The notes under the pieces were generated by a model. It ran no database searches and was not told the origin of the DNA. It was given only the letters and a program-made list of their open reading frames with translations. Shown one piece after another: positions 26,833 through 42,004 of a stretch of 64,000 nt of DNA (position 1 is its first letter; each line of letters starts with the position of its first letter). The DNA lies in NCBI GenBank assembly GCA_965153355.1, contig OZ231126.1:30380001-30444000 (forward strand), in the 5' to 3' direction. The stretch is from Flaccisagitta enflata (Eukaryota > Chaetognatha > Sagittoidea > Aphragmophora). A program made the position numbers and the translations under genes.

Positions 26833-27140
26833 AACAAACCCGACCGGGCAACGATGCGTCCGGACTGTGTCTTCGCTTATACTGAATTTGGCGCTAAACA
26901 TGTAACAAATATAGAGAGACAGATGGAAGAACAGACAGATGAAACGACAGAATAGCAAAAGAGGCTCTCAAGACACGTTTGTCGACCATTTGATTCAGTA
27001 TGGGATCTCAAAAATAGTCGAGAAACGCGGTTTTTGCACAGGCGTAACAGACATACCAATGAAGAAACTGACGGATGGACTGACAGACGGACGGACGGAC
27101 CCTCTAATAGAGATGCGTTCTTGACGGACGCATCTTAAAA
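26833..27140 (+). mobile_element. Family A element, diverged copy
   Basis: Starts AACAAACCCGACCGGGCAAC and ends, after a GACGGACGGACGGACC run, in the hairpin AGATGCG...CGCATCT with TTAAAA. The 5' GATGCGTCCG (26853-26862) is the exact reverse complement of CGGACGCATC (27125-27134). No core array. Confidence 0.65.
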
Positions 27141-27144
27141 CATT

Positions 27145-27660
27145 GTCAGAAAGCGTGACAAGTATCAAAAGATAACAAGGAAGATCTCTCAATCTACACG
27201 TGAAGTTGAAAACTCAATGAATGAATTCGGGAGATGCATTCTGAAGTTATTTCTTCTTTCGTGAAAGCGTCAAAAAGAATTCACTTTCGATGCCACGTTT
27301 CCACACAAAATCGTCAATCGTCAACAAAGAAGTAAAAGAACCTATGTAAAACTTGAGTTGCTAAAAAAGTGAAAAGAAAATTCAAAAAACATGAAAAGGA
27401 ATAACAACCCTGTAGGAGGGCAGTAATTGTAAGTAAAGGTAATCTAGAACGACAATTAGTGAAACGAATAACGGTAACGCGTAAACGTGGACTATTTTCA
27501 AATGAAATAGAATTAAACCGGCAGAAAAGAACGTTTCTTATCGCGAAAAAATGCGAGAAAAAAATTAAGAAGAAAGATAGGTGACAAGAATTTGGCGCAC
27601 TTAAAAAACTAACATTAAATACTTATTTAGTTTATCTGATGCTGTCACGACCACAAAAAT
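27145..27660. other. AT-rich intergenic, no gene seen
   Basis: No repeat or coding signal of note. Confidence 0.45.
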
Positions 27661-27661
27661 G

Positions 27662-27664
<3 letters not shown>

Positions 27665-27755
<91 letters not shown>
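27665..27755. repeat. (GA)n microsatellite
   Basis: About 45 uninterrupted GA units. Confidence 0.95.
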
Positions 27756-27757
<2 letters not shown>

Positions 27758-27759
27758 CA

Positions 27760-28948
<1,189 letters not shown>

Positions 28949-29078
28949 CCACCCCCTCTTCCTTTCAGTCCAGCGATTGCGGCAAATGCACAATACAAAC
29001 AAAAATGCATTGGATGAGGAAAGCAGAGGGCAGAGGGCGTCTGAGAAGGAAATGAAACAAAAACATGGGAACGGAAAA

Positions 29079-29604
29079 AACAAGGTCAACAAACCTTAGT
29101 CGCGTGGTAATAAGGGTAATAAAGGTAATAAAGGTTATAAAGGTAATTAAGGTAATTAAGGTAATTATAGTAATTAAGGTAATTAAGATAATGAAGATAA
29201 CTAAGTACCTATATCTTCCTATAATTACCCACACTTACCTACAACTACCTGTAACTACCTATAATTACCTACAATTACATTAAATTACCATGAATTATCT
29301 TTAATAACCTATAATTACCCATTATTTCCTATATTTTCTACAATTACCTCAATTTATAGTCCGAGACAACTTTTCTGACTTATATGATACAGATTACTAA
29401 AATACCTATATTTACCTATAATTACCTAAAATTACCTAATATTACCTATAATTACCAAAAATTACCTAAAATTACCATTAATAACCTTCAATAACCTTTA
29501 AAACGACAATAAAGCCTATATTTCAAAAAAGTTACCGACAGACCGACAGACCGACCGACCGACCGACATAGCGGCTTCTAGAGTCGCGTTCACGCGACTA
29601 AAAA
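29079..29604 (+). mobile_element. Family A element with ATTACC-type core
   Basis: Starts AACAAGGTCAACAAACC, then TAGTCGCGTG. It ends with GACCGACCGACC and the hairpin GAGTCGCGTTCACGCGACTA plus AAAA. The core (29107-29500) is a degenerate 9-10-bp repeat, AAGGTAATT on the left and its complement AATTACCTA on the right, switching strand near 29215. TAGTCGCGTG (29098-29107) is the exact reverse complement of CACGCGACTA at the 3' end. Confidence 0.8.
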
Positions 29605-29977
29605 GGATTAACAGCGGTAGGGAAACGCAAAGGAGAAATATTGTAATCCGTCAGAAAGTGAACGTATGAGTGTGAGTGTGTGAAACGAGGAGGGCACTCA
29701 AGGCCGAATCCTCATCTGCAAATGCTCCCAAACTACTCAAGGCAGAATTGGACTAGAGTGGTTAAAATTTTCACTGCTCAGTATGATTAAAATGCTTAAT
29801 GAGCGAACTTCAAAAACAAAGTTTTCTTGGGCCCTGATTGATACTTCATATGCATCACTCTTAATCTTTTTTCATATTATCTTCTAACACAATCTATTAT
29901 TGTCAATTTTTGACAATCTTAAAATGAAAATTCCCAAAATTTATATTTTTGATTTTTTTCAAAAAAACATTTATTCT
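29605..29977. other. Intergenic, no gene seen
   Basis: AT-rich DNA between a family A copy and the 4.1-kb element; no coding signal. Confidence 0.45.
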
Positions 29978-30474
29978 CAGTGGGTGGCATGCTAATGGTA
30001 GAAATCTTTTCCATAGCGAAATCACTTCCATTAACAAAACTTTTCTATCTAGAAAAGATTTCTATGGCCAAATCTCTTCACATCATGAATCTCTCAGCTG
30101 TAGGAGATAAAATGGCGTAGACTATGATTCGTTATCGCTGTTAGGCTATTGCTTGACTTGACTCAGTTGGAAGGGGGAGCTCACAGGATTATGTTATGGA
30201 AATGAAATGATCGTGTTTATAGGATGCAACAATAGGGCAGGTGGCATTCTAAGATTACGTAAAGGACGCTTTATATCTGCACGCTACTCATAAATGATTC
30301 GTTATGGCTGTCGGGTTGTTTGTAGACTCGCGATTCCGTCTGTAGACTCGTGATTCCATCTGTAGACTCGTAATTCCGTCTGTAGACTCGCGATTCCATC
30401 TGTAGACTTGGAATTCCGTCTGTAGACTCGCAATTCTGTCTGTAAACTCGCGATTCCGTCTGTAGACTCGCGAT

Positions 30475-31430
<956 letters not shown>

Positions 31431-34074
31431 CTCGCGATTCTATCTGTAGACTCGCAATTCCGTCTGTAGACTCGCAATTCCGTCTGTAGACTCGCGATTC
31501 CGTCTGTAGACTCGCGATTCCGTCTGTAGACTCGTGATTCCGTCTGTAGACTCGCAATTCCATCTGTTAACTCTTGATTCTGTCAGTAGACTCGCGATTC
31601 CGTCTGTAGACTCGCGATTCCAACTGTAGACTTGCGATTCCGTCTGTAGACTTGCTATTCCGTCGGTAGACTCGCGATTCCGTTGGTAGACTCGCGATTC
31701 TGTCGGTAGACTCGCGATTCTGTCTGTAAACTCGCGATTCCGTCTCTAGACTCGCGATTCCATGTGTAGACTCGCGATTATGTCTGTAGACTCGCAATTC
31801 CGTCAGTTGACTCGCGATTCCGTCTGTAGACTCGCGATTCTGTCTGAAGACTCGCGATTCTGTCTGTAGACTGGCTTTTCCATCTGTAGACTCTCAATTC
31901 CGTCTGTAGACTTGCGATTCCGTCTGTAGACTCGCGATTTCAACTGTAGACTCGCGATTCCGTCTGTAGACTCGCGATTCCGTCTGTAGACTCGCGGTTC
32001 CGTCTGTAGACTCCCAATTCCATCTGTAGACTCCCGATTCTGTCTGTAGGCTCGCGATTCTGTCTGTAGGCTTGCGATTCCGTCTGTAGGCTCGCGATTC
32101 CGTCTGTAGGCTCGCGATTCTGTCTGTAGACTCGCGATTCCGTCTGTAGACTCGCGATTCCGTCTGTAGACTCGCGATTCCGTCTGTAGACTCGCCATTC
32201 TGTCTGTAGACTCGCCGTTCTGTCTGTAGACTTGCCATTCCGTCTGTATACTCGCGATTCTGTCTGTAGACTCGCGATTCTGTCTGTAGACTCGCAATTC
32301 CGTCTGTAGACTCGCGATTCTGTCTGTCGACTCGCGATTTTGTCTGTAGACTCAGACTCTGTCTGTAGACTCGCCATTCCGTCTCTAGACTCGCCATTTT
32401 GTCTGTAGACTCGCCGTTCAATCTGTAGACTTGCTATTTCGTCTGTAATCTTGCAATTTCATCTGTAGACTAGCGATTCCTTCTGTAGACTCGCGATTCC
32501 GTCTGTAGACTCGCCATGCCATTGGTAGACTCACAATACCATCTGTAGACTCGCCATTCCGTCTGTAGACTTGCCTTTCCATCTGTAGACTTGCCATTCC
32601 ATCTGTAGACTCTCCATTCTGTCTGTAGACTCACCATTCTGTCTGTAGACTCGCGATTCCATCTATACTCGCCATTCCGTCTGTAGACTCGCAATTCCGT
32701 CTGTAGACTCGCAATTCTGTCTGTAGACTTGCAATTCTATCTGTAGACTCGCGATTCCGTCTGCAGACTCGTGATTCCATCTGTGGACTTGGGATTCCAT
32801 CTGTAGACTTGCGATTCCATTTGCAGACTCACAATTCTGTATGTAGACTCGCGATTCCATCTGTAGACTCGCGATTCTGTCTGTAGACTCACAATTCCCT
32901 CTGTAGACTCGTGATTTCACCTGTAGACTCGCGATTCCGTCTGTAGACTCACGATTCCGACTGTAGACTCGCGATTCCGTCTGTAGACTTGCGATTCCAT
33001 CTGTAGACTCGCAATTCTATCTGTAGACTGCACTCCGCCTGTAGACTCAGATTCCGCCTGAGACTCAGTGATTCCGCTCAGACTCAGCGATTCGCCTGAG
33101 ACTACAATTCCGCCTGTAGACTACACCCGTCTGTGGACTCAGCCATTCCGCCTGTAGACTCGCCATTCCGTCTGTAGACTCGCCATTCCGTCTGTAGACT
33201 CATTCTGTCTGTAGATTCGCAATTCCGCTCTGGGACTCGCGATTCCTTCTGTAGACTCCTGATTCTGTCTGTAGACTATTCTGTCTGAGACTCACTGATT
33301 CCGTCTGTAGATCGCCATTCTGTCTGTAGACTCTATTCCATCTGTAGACACGCGATTCTGTTGTAGACTCATGATTCTGTCTGTAGACTTTCTGTTCCTG
33401 TCTGTAGACTATTCCGCTTTCAGACTTCTGTAGACTCGCGATTCCGTCTGTAGGCTCGCGATTCCGTCTGTAGGACTCGCGATTCCGTCTGTAGACTCGC
33501 GATTCTGTCTGTAGACTCGCGATTCCGTCCGTAGACTCGCGATTCCGTCCGTAGACTCGCGATTCCGTCCGTAGACTCGCGATTCCGTCTGATGATTCAC
33601 AATTCTGTCTGACTCGGGATTTCGTCTGTTCACTCCTGACTGTCGGTTAACTCCTGATTCCTTCTGTTAACTCCTGATTCTGTCTGTCAATTTATGATTC
33701 CGTCTGTTGACCCCCGATTCTGTTTGCTGTTTCTCTTTGCTTAATAACAATTTTGTCCGTTCAATCCCAATTTTGATGCTTTAATCCCATTTCTGTCTGT
33801 TCAATTGCATATCGCGATTCTATCTGTTCAATCTCGATGCCTGGGATTAACCGTAATTGTTGTCAATAGAGACACACCAAATGAGTCATTATTAGCAATA
33901 GCCCAACTGCCATAGCGAATCATCATCTACGTCATTTTATCTCCTATAGCTGAGAGATTCATGATAAGAAAAGATTCGGCTATAGAATTCTTTTCTAGAT
34001 AGAAAAGATTCCTTTATAGAAATGATTTCGTTATAGAAATGATTTCTACCATCAGCATGGCGCCCACTGTTCTG

Positions 34075-34650
34075 TTTAATTTCTAAAGATATCAATGCAG
34101 GAGATAAAAATGTAGAATTTTTTTATTTCTAGATTTTTTTTCATGATATATTTTTATATCCTTGAAAAAATTTCTTTAATTCTTTCTTTAGAATTGGTAA
34201 AAAATGGTGTTAAAATAAGGATAAAGCTAAAAAGTGAAAACAAATTATAAATCAACCTTTTTCAAAAATAAGATAAACCAGTTTTTAAGAATCCCCAAGA
34301 AGAAATAGTAGTAAACTGTAGTAAAAAATAAAAATAAGGGATGTTTTGCTTCATTCCACTCAAGTCCGAATTCTGACTGGTTTCAGTTTTAACTAGTCCA
34401 AAATTTGGCCTAAAATGGTTCCTCCTGTGAGACATGAGAGAGAGAGGGAGAGAGACTCTAACGCGATTGGTTCATCAAAAGACAAGGAAAAGGTGAAATT
34501 TTAAAGAGTAAGAAGAAGAAAGTTAAACAATGGAAATGAAAAAGGAATTTTTATGTTCTGAGAATTGACAATTTGTATTTCAATGTTTTAGGTGACATCC
34601 CTAGATAAAGGCGGCATGGGCCGTCGTAAATTTGGGAAAATTTTGTTATC
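34075..34650. other. AT-rich intergenic, no gene seen
   Basis: No motif or open frame of note. Confidence 0.45.
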
Positions 34651-34653
34651 ATT

Positions 34654-34655
<2 letters not shown>

Positions 34656-34740
<85 letters not shown>

Positions 34741-34768
34741 GAGAGAGAGAAAGAGAGAGAGAGAGACA
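34656..34768. repeat. (GA)n microsatellite
   Basis: About 40 GA units, then GAGT, GAAA and GACA variants. Confidence 0.95.
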
Positions 34769-35010
34769 GAGACAGAGATTTCCATTACTCTTGGCTTTGT
34801 TGTAGCGGGGTGTGACTGTATTCTTTTAATTGTCTATGACATAAATCTACCTAAACAAAAACAAATTTGTCAGCCTATAGACATCCGTTATTTCGAGGTT
34901 CATTGGAGAAGTCCGATAGGCTCGAAGTGAATGGACTTTTTTTTGTATTCACGATGGACACTTCAATCAAACTTGAGGTATCGAGTAAAGAGTTATGGCA
35001 AATGTAAAAG

Positions 35011-35204
35011 AACAAGGCCAACACCTATAAGTCGCGTGCGAGACTTACAGATTGACTTAGAATGACTCCAAATGACTTAGTATACTCTAAAATGACTAAG
35101 AATGACTTAATGAAATAAAATTGATAAAAAAAGTAAAATGTGACCGACCGACCGACCGACCGACGGACAAAGCGGGGTGTAGAGTCGCGTGCAGGCGATT
35201 AAAA
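35011..35204 (+). mobile_element. Family A element, short complete copy
   Basis: Starts AACAAGGCCAACACC, then AAGTCGCGTGCGAG. A core of about six degenerate 13-bp AATGACTTAG(A) units (35050-35115) is followed by GACC units, GGACAAAGCGGGGTGTAG and the hairpin GTCGCGTGCAGGCGATTAAAA. The 5' and 3' motifs match in inverted order with one mismatch. Confidence 0.8.
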
Positions 35205-35209
35205 ATCAG

Positions 35210-36425
35210 TGCAGTTTCTCTTTCTCTTTATGATGGACACTTGAATCAAAGTTGCGGTGATCCATTAAAGTGACGCGGGATACTTCAACTTGAAGATGAT
35301 CATAGCCGAGTTTTTGACTGAAATTTCTACTCGGTCCGCCCTTTATCTGTATCTTATTGGTCTGGTACAGTGGGTCTGGACACTGGGTCGGATGATCGGT
35401 CAGTGACTCAATTGCGATAGAATTTTGAAGAAGAAAAAGTTGAAAAGATTCATGGCAAACTTAGTGACAAAAGGGGGGCTTCACAAGGCCCAAGGCCATT
35501 TCTGAATTGGTTCAATCATTGAAGGTAATTAAGAATGATCACCATGCATTTTGTGAGGGAAAAAAAGCCCAGACTCTTGAATTAGAGCTTAGATCTCGTT
35601 AGGTGGTGGCGATGATTTTGACGACAACGACATTATCGACGACGACACAACATCGACAACAACACAACATCGACAACAACACAACATCGATATCAACGTC
35701 GTTGTGCGGCGAAGATTAAGGCGGCAATCGTCGATCGATGAAGCCAAATGGGATTCCGAGTGGAAGACTGTTGGTGTCGTGGTTGTTGGGTGTCGACTAT
35801 CGGCACTATGCCCCGGCTATGAAGCCAAATACGATATTAGTTGCGAATCTAGGTTACCATGGTCCAATCTAGTTTACCAGGGTCCAATCTGGCTTACTAT
35901 GCTTTTGATTTTGTATTGTATTTCAAAATCCTAAGTGTAGTGAAAAATCAATCAGGGATCTTACCCCACAAAGTGGCTGTCTTGAGCCATGTGGAGTCAG
36001 TGATGTAATGCAATGTCATTATATCAAGCCTTTTATTTGGAGTCTAGTGGCTCTGAATGATATAAATTTGGTCATTTGATACACTGTTTTGAAAGCTTTG
36101 TTTTTAGTATTGATATGTCCTGGCAATTTTATAGATCATGCGATGGTTCATACAGTCTGAATTTTTGTTGATCCAAGTGATTCAGGTCCTTGCACTCTAA
36201 ATCGCGATGATCGTGCGTTGGAACAGCACATGAATTCTATCTGGGGAAATCGTGGTTCCAAGTCTTTCAGGTCCTGGATCTGCGAGCTGCACGGACGATC
36301 GTGCGATGGAAAACAATAATCCAATTTTCGAAAGATGCGCTTTAAAAATGGGAAGGTTGGGTAAAAGACAATGATATCCTTCAAACGTGTGTGACATATA
36401 AGAAGAATGGGCGGATAAATTGTTG
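35210..36425. other. Intergenic, no gene seen
   Basis: Includes four degenerate 15-bp ACATCGACAACAACA units (35645-35695). The AGGTTACCATGGTCCAATCT-type words near 35850-35895 form a short tandem duplication. No convincing exon. Confidence 0.45.
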
Positions 36426-36427
36426 GA

Positions 36428-36500
<73 letters not shown>
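36428..36500. repeat. (GA)n microsatellite
   Basis: About 35 uninterrupted GA units. Confidence 0.95.
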
Positions 36501-36501
<1 letters not shown>

Positions 36502-36504
36502 AAC

Positions 36505-37470
36505 AGTCAGACAGACGAACAAACGACGAAAACATTTTTTGTTCAAAAACAAAATTCATCCGACGCGGTATTCATGATTGAGTATGAAAGTTTTTTTTCT
36601 CAAAAAATGCCCGATGAAAAAAAATGTCATAAGACATGCTGCACAATCGTATCGAATTTCTTAATCATGCACTTTTGAATTATTTTTTGTAGTTTATAAT
36701 AAGTATTCTCTCAAATGCAACAAATAGTTATTGTCAGCAAACAAATGGTATGAACAGCAAACACATAGCCAAATCTTTTATCACTGGAACAATCGTAATC
36801 ATCCTCTGAAACATAATTCAGAGCAAAAATAGGGCATAGATGTGTAACAAAAAATGTGATAAGTCTATCTTGAAAATAACAAATCTGTGAAATGAGTCAA
36901 AATTTTGCATTTTCTAGAACATAGGACTTTAGATATACTAATTTACAAGAGTCGCACGTTCCTGGTTTTTGTAATTTTTGATACCCTATGCAAATTTGTT
37001 ATTTTCAGTGGACAAAAGTCTGGTGACAAAATTGAAAAATTCTGATCTCTGTATCTCTTTTTTTCAAAAGAATGTTACACTTTCATGAAAGCACTTGCAA
37101 ATTTCACCGATGGTTAGATCAATAGGTATATTTTTATTTTCTTATCAATTTTTAATGGATAACTGTAATTTGATATTTTTGAATTTATGTTTAACAATAG
37201 CTAATATATTCAAAAAATAAAAAATTCAGAAAAAATTATTTTCTAAAAAATGTAGGGGCAGTTGAGCTTACCAATATGCAAAATATGTCTTAACTTAATG
37301 TGTAGGAAGGCCCTTATCAAAAATTTTGAGAAAAAATCAGCAATCATGAAAAATTTCTAACTAATGCATGAATAAGAAATTCCGCCCTAAATTATTCCCT
37401 GTCATAATCGCTTTTTTGCCTCCTCTAGGTTTATTCAGGCATTAAGACTTGCGAGTGTCCGTCAAAAGAA
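36505..37470. other. AT-rich intergenic, no gene seen
   Basis: Strongly A/T-rich; no repeat unit or coding signal recognised. Confidence 0.45.
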
Positions 37471-37476
37471 CGAAAG

Positions 37477-37477
<1 letters not shown>

Positions 37478-37513
<36 letters not shown>

Positions 37514-37714
37514 CGGAGAGAGACAGAGAGACAGAGACATAAAGAAAGAAAAGAAGAACAGAACAAAAGAAAGAAGTTAAGGATCAAAGAAAGACACTTA
37601 GATAGACTTGGAAAATATCACAAGAAAAATAGGAAACAGAGAAACAGGAATAGAAAAGAGAGAAAGAAAGAGTGAAAGAATTAAAAAAGAAAGAAAGAAA
37701 GAAAGAAAGAAAAA

Positions 37715-37762
<48 letters not shown>

Positions 37763-37768
37763 GAAGAA

Positions 37769-37820
<52 letters not shown>

Positions 37821-37825
37821 AACAC
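37478..37825. repeat. (GA)n and (GAAA)n microsatellites
   Basis: A short GA run (37478-37508) and a GAAA run of about 35 units (37684-37825), with AAGAAA-rich DNA between them. Confidence 0.9.
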
Positions 37826-37956
37826 AGACAGACAGACAGTAAGAAAAAAAGAAACAAAGTGAGAAAGAAAGAAACAAAGAAAGAAGGAAGCAAAGATGGA
37901 ACAAAGGAAGAGAGAAAGAGGGAGAAAGGACGATTAGAAAGAAACAATGAAAACTA

Positions 37957-38360
37957 CTCGACTCAATAAAAAAGCCGCACTTTTAAAAAGCAGATTGCTA
38001 AACTAAATTTCAAAATGGATAACTAAAAAGTTAGAAAGCTCTAGAAAGCTCTAGAAAGCTCTTGAAAGCTCTTGGAAAGATCTTTTATTTGGCTCCTATC
38101 TGGCAATTTTAGCTTTATTCATTTAGAAATGGCATATAAAAAAGTAGAAACATTGCCATTTATCACTTTGTAATCCCATTGAAAAATAAGCATTTTTACA
38201 AATTAGATCACCTTGACAGGCTCTAGCTCCTAAACCGTTTGAGATACAGATCTGGGATTGGTCTAGAATGAAAGAAAACTTGAAAATCTTTAAATTCCAT
38301 TCAACAAAATGGTCTTTTTTATCAATGCAAAGTAGGGTGCGGCTTTTTTTTTTAGTCGAG
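37957..38360. mobile_element. 404-bp TA-flanked MITE
   Basis: The ends CTCGACT...AAAAAGCCGCAC and complement lie between TA dinucleotides (37955-37956, 38361-38362). The interior has AGAAAGCTCT repeats (38030-38080) and words shared with the element at 24603 (AAGATCTTT, TTTAGAAATGGCAT). Non-coding; Tc1/mariner-type by TA target. Confidence 0.85.
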
Positions 38361-38364
38361 TAGT

Positions 38365-39675
38365 AAAAGAGATAAAAGAGGAGAAAAGAAAAAACGAGAC
38401 AAAGATGCATTGGAAAGATGAAAGTGGAAAAAAATTTACGTCAATTAAAAAAGGAGGAGTAAAAAGAGATTTGAAGTCCTTCTTGAAAGAAGATGAAATG
38501 ATAGCTGAGTTAATAGAAAAAATCTTTCTTCGTCGTATAACAGAAAGAAAAATACTAGAAATTAATAAATGAAAAAAGAATGTTTTTTGAAGATATAAAA
38601 GCCAGATTAAAGAAATTAAAAAAAAGAAAGAAATACTGTAAACGAGGGATTAAAACATTTAAAGAATGCTCGATTAGGCCAAGATGTGTTTTTACGGTGG
38701 TTAAAAGTAGACAAGAAATGGCAAAAAAATTTCCAATGGATGCGTCCTTTTTGGAAACAGGTTAGTAAACATATGGATACAATGTTATGGAGATCTGGAG
38801 AATTACTATCCCTACCACCTCTCCCCTCCCTTCAGACATTCATGAAGATGTGAGATATTCAATATAAAGCCATATCGTGAGATAAAGATGAAGAAATTGA
38901 AATGAAGAAAATTTCGCGTTACGGACATTCAGATCGGCAGATGTACGGAAAGACAAACACATCCTCCTATAGAGTTGCGAAGACGCATCCTTAAAGTTTA
39001 GATTCATTCATCCAAATTACGTGAAGATGGATCAAGAGATCATCCTCAAAAAAAGATTTGCTTAAAGTAAGATCCATGATCTATTTGATCTCTGAGAGAG
39101 AATGTCATGTAGTTACAGTCATTGCCTTATAATTTTTTTGACGTCTAGGGCGTATACAGATTAGCTTAAAGTAAATGTTTAAGATTCAAGCTGGGCAAAA
39201 CATTACTGGCGTCCGTCACTGAAAATCATCGCAAGTGGTATTTTTAAATACGTTCTGACATGTTCTTATGAATGACGTCACCCTGATAGTACATTGCATG
39301 TATATAAACAGGCCTGATTTTAGTGATTTTTTTTACTGAGCCAGTCGGGCTCGCTCCCCACCATTTGACAGAGCCCGAGAGGAAAACCATGAGCCCGGTA
39401 AAAATGTTATGCCAAGTTTTACAATCATATCAGCCTAGATTTGTAATAGCAGCTACAGATTATATGATGTAATGAAAAAATGATCACTATAAAGATGATT
39501 TAGTTTGTGAAAAAATAAAGAAAACGACTCAAAACATGATGATTTTTCAAATATTTCACTCAATCAGCTTGAGTGCTTTGGATCAATCCCAATGAGAGAG
39601 AGCCTGCCGGGCTCAGAGCTTGCAAAACATGAGAGCCCGAGAGCTAAATAGAGAGCATCGGGCATCAGGCCTGTA
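38365..39675. other. AT-rich intergenic, no gene seen
   Basis: An imperfect inverted pair built on CAGGCCTGAT / ATCAGGCCTG occurs at 39310 and 39664. A family A-like tail (GATGCG...GACGCATCCTTAAA) may lie at 38930-38998. Confidence 0.4.
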
Positions 39676-39680
39676 TAATA

Positions 39681-39828
39681 AACAAGGCCAAATAGACCAA
39701 TAAGTGCGCCGGGTGGATCGTCAAACGCTTGAGTGACCGACCGACGAACCGACCGACTAACAGACCAACCAACAGACCGATCAACAGACCAACTGTCAGA
39801 CCAACGGACGCTTTGGTGCACTTAAAGG
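39681..39828 (+). mobile_element. Family A element, short copy
   Basis: Starts AACAAGGCCAAATAGACC, then AATAAGTGCGCC. It has a run of CCGAC/AACAGACC units and ends GGTGCACTTAAAG. The 5' AAGTGC is the reverse complement of GCACTT at the 3' end; the first half of the terminal hairpin is eroded. Confidence 0.75.
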
Positions 39829-39857
39829 ATTCAGTGCGCAATTCCTGTTTAGTTGTC

Positions 39858-40011
39858 AACAAGGCGGGATACATGGCAGGACAGCCGCGGACGGTCGGGC
39901 AGGAGCAGTAATGCAAAAACCGCTGGCAATTCAATGATGTTACGGACAGATGGACCTATCGACCTAACGACTGACACGGCAAGGTGTTGAGTCGCGTGTC
40001 CGCGACTAAAA
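39858..40011 (+). mobile_element. Family A element, short copy
   Basis: Starts AACAAGGCGGGATACATGGC, then AGCCGCGGACGGTCGGGCAG. It ends GGTGTTGAGTCGCGTGTCC followed by GCGACTAAAA. The 5' AGCCGCGGAC pairs with 3' GTCCGCGACT at 9 of 10 positions. Confidence 0.75.
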
Positions 40012-40060
40012 GTGGCAAATGTCGCCCGTTCTTTACAGAGATGGCTTTCTCTATAATCTA

Positions 40061-40228
<168 letters not shown>

Positions 40229-40259
40229 CAATGCTGTTAATGATGATGATGATGATGCT

Positions 40260-40745
40260 GGTGAAAAAGAAACTTATGATGATGATAGCAACGACGTTGA
40301 ATATGAAGTCTGATATATCAATCTTGTCATAACTAATGTCTCATGATCATGATCTCTAAGATGACTAATCAAAGAGCTCATCAGTCGTTCAGCCTTGAGA
40401 GCAGTGACCCGGAACCCCTAAAAACTGATGAGGGTCACATGGAAGGACAGATGGTTGACGAGAAAGACAAATGGTAGGACAAATGACAGTGTGGATAGGC
40501 GATGATGGGGACAAAGGGAAGGACAAACATGGGATGATGGCTGGAAAGTGGACAATGAGAGAGACAAATAGCGTGATTGATGGACAACCAGACATACAAT
40601 TTGCAGGACAGATGGACGAACAGACGATAAGAAAGACAAACTGTAGATTCAATGCAAGCGGTACAGACGGACGAAGAGAAAGAAATGCAGCAGAACAGGT
40701 TGATGACAAGAGAAGAGGACAGCAGGGCAGATGCACACATCGACA
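40260..40745. other. Intergenic with degenerate GACAGATGG/GGACAAATG words, no gene seen
   Basis: 40440-40740 is rich in ACAGATGGA-like words on the plus strand without a fixed period. Confidence 0.4.
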
Positions 40746-40748
40746 CTG

Positions 40749-40857
<109 letters not shown>

Positions 40858-41102
40858 CAATCATATGAAACATGCGGATTTTATGCTTCAAGATCCGATA
40901 AAATCTTCGAATGACAAATTCACTTTCGTTTTCTTTTGTTTTCTTTTTTTTTACTTTTATCTTATATCTTTATATTATTGAAAATGCTGTCAGTTGAAAT
41001 GACGGTGGAGACATGGATTTCAAAATCGGGAGGAACACGGACTAAGAAAACACAACAAGAAAAACAGTTTTTTTTTACTATCAAATGAGGAAAAAAACGA
41101 GC

Positions 41103-41106
<4 letters not shown>

Positions 41107-41199
<93 letters not shown>

Positions 41200-41251
41200 T
41201 GTGTGTGTGTGTGTGTGTGTGAGTGAGTGAGAGTGAGCGAGCGAGCGAGCG

Positions 41252-41300
<49 letters not shown>
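41107..41300. repeat. Five-part compound microsatellite
   Basis: GA run, then GT run (41198-41220), then GAGT units, then GAGC units (41237-41256), then GA again, in that order without spacer. Confidence 0.95.
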
Positions 41301-41304
<4 letters not shown>

Positions 41305-41574
41305 TCCGAGGAGGAGAAATAAAAAAATCGAAGGAAAGAAAGAAAGAAAGAAAAAAAGAATGAAAGATAGGTAGATAGAAATAAAGATAGAAAGGCAAAG
41401 GAGAAAGTAACATGCAAAGAGTTCCAGAGAAGAACAAAGAAAAAAAAAGAAAAAAAAAAAAGAATGAGTTGGTTTCGTTGTGGAGAATTGAAGAGGATTT
41501 GATTGAGAATTGAATTTGTAAGCGGAAAAAAATTGGATTAATCCGGATCCTTCATTGGTCACACAGGTGGAGCT

Positions 41575-41990
41575 TGTTTAAGCCTGAGGTGGAGGAAGAA
41601 GCTGCAGTTGTGGGTATATGGATGGGCAATATGGTTTTAGTGACTGTGGTGTTGATGGTAATTGTGGTTGTTTTGATGGGCATTGTGGTTTTGGCGACTC
41701 TGGGGTTGTTGGTAATTGTGGTTGTGGGTATGTTGATGGGTAATGTGGTTTTGGTGACTGTGGTGTTTATACTTGGTAGTGGTTGTGGTTGAGGGTATTT
41801 TGATGGGTTTTGTAGTTTTGGCGACTCTGGAGTTGATTGTGGCTGTGGTTGAGTGTATTTTGATTTGTATTGTGGTTTTGGCGTCTATTGTGTTGATGGT
41901 GGTTGTGGTTAAGGGTATGTTGATGATTACTGTTGTTTTGGCGACTCTGGTGATGATGGTCATTGTGGTTGAGGGTATTTTGATGCAGGG
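41575..41990. repeat. 60-bp minisatellite
   Basis: About seven degenerate units; the word GTGGTTTTGGCGACTCTGG recurs at 41685, 41745, 41812, 41872 and 41932 (spacing 60, with one 67). It directly adjoins the family B copy at 42005. Confidence 0.85.
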
Positions 41991-42004
41991 ATGTGTAAAG
42001 TTGC

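Noticed and set aside
31803-32421. Frames of 145-175 codons with an Arg-Val-Tyr-Arg repeat
   Set aside because: Produced by the 20-bp satellite in three overlapping frames; no unique start, end or domain.
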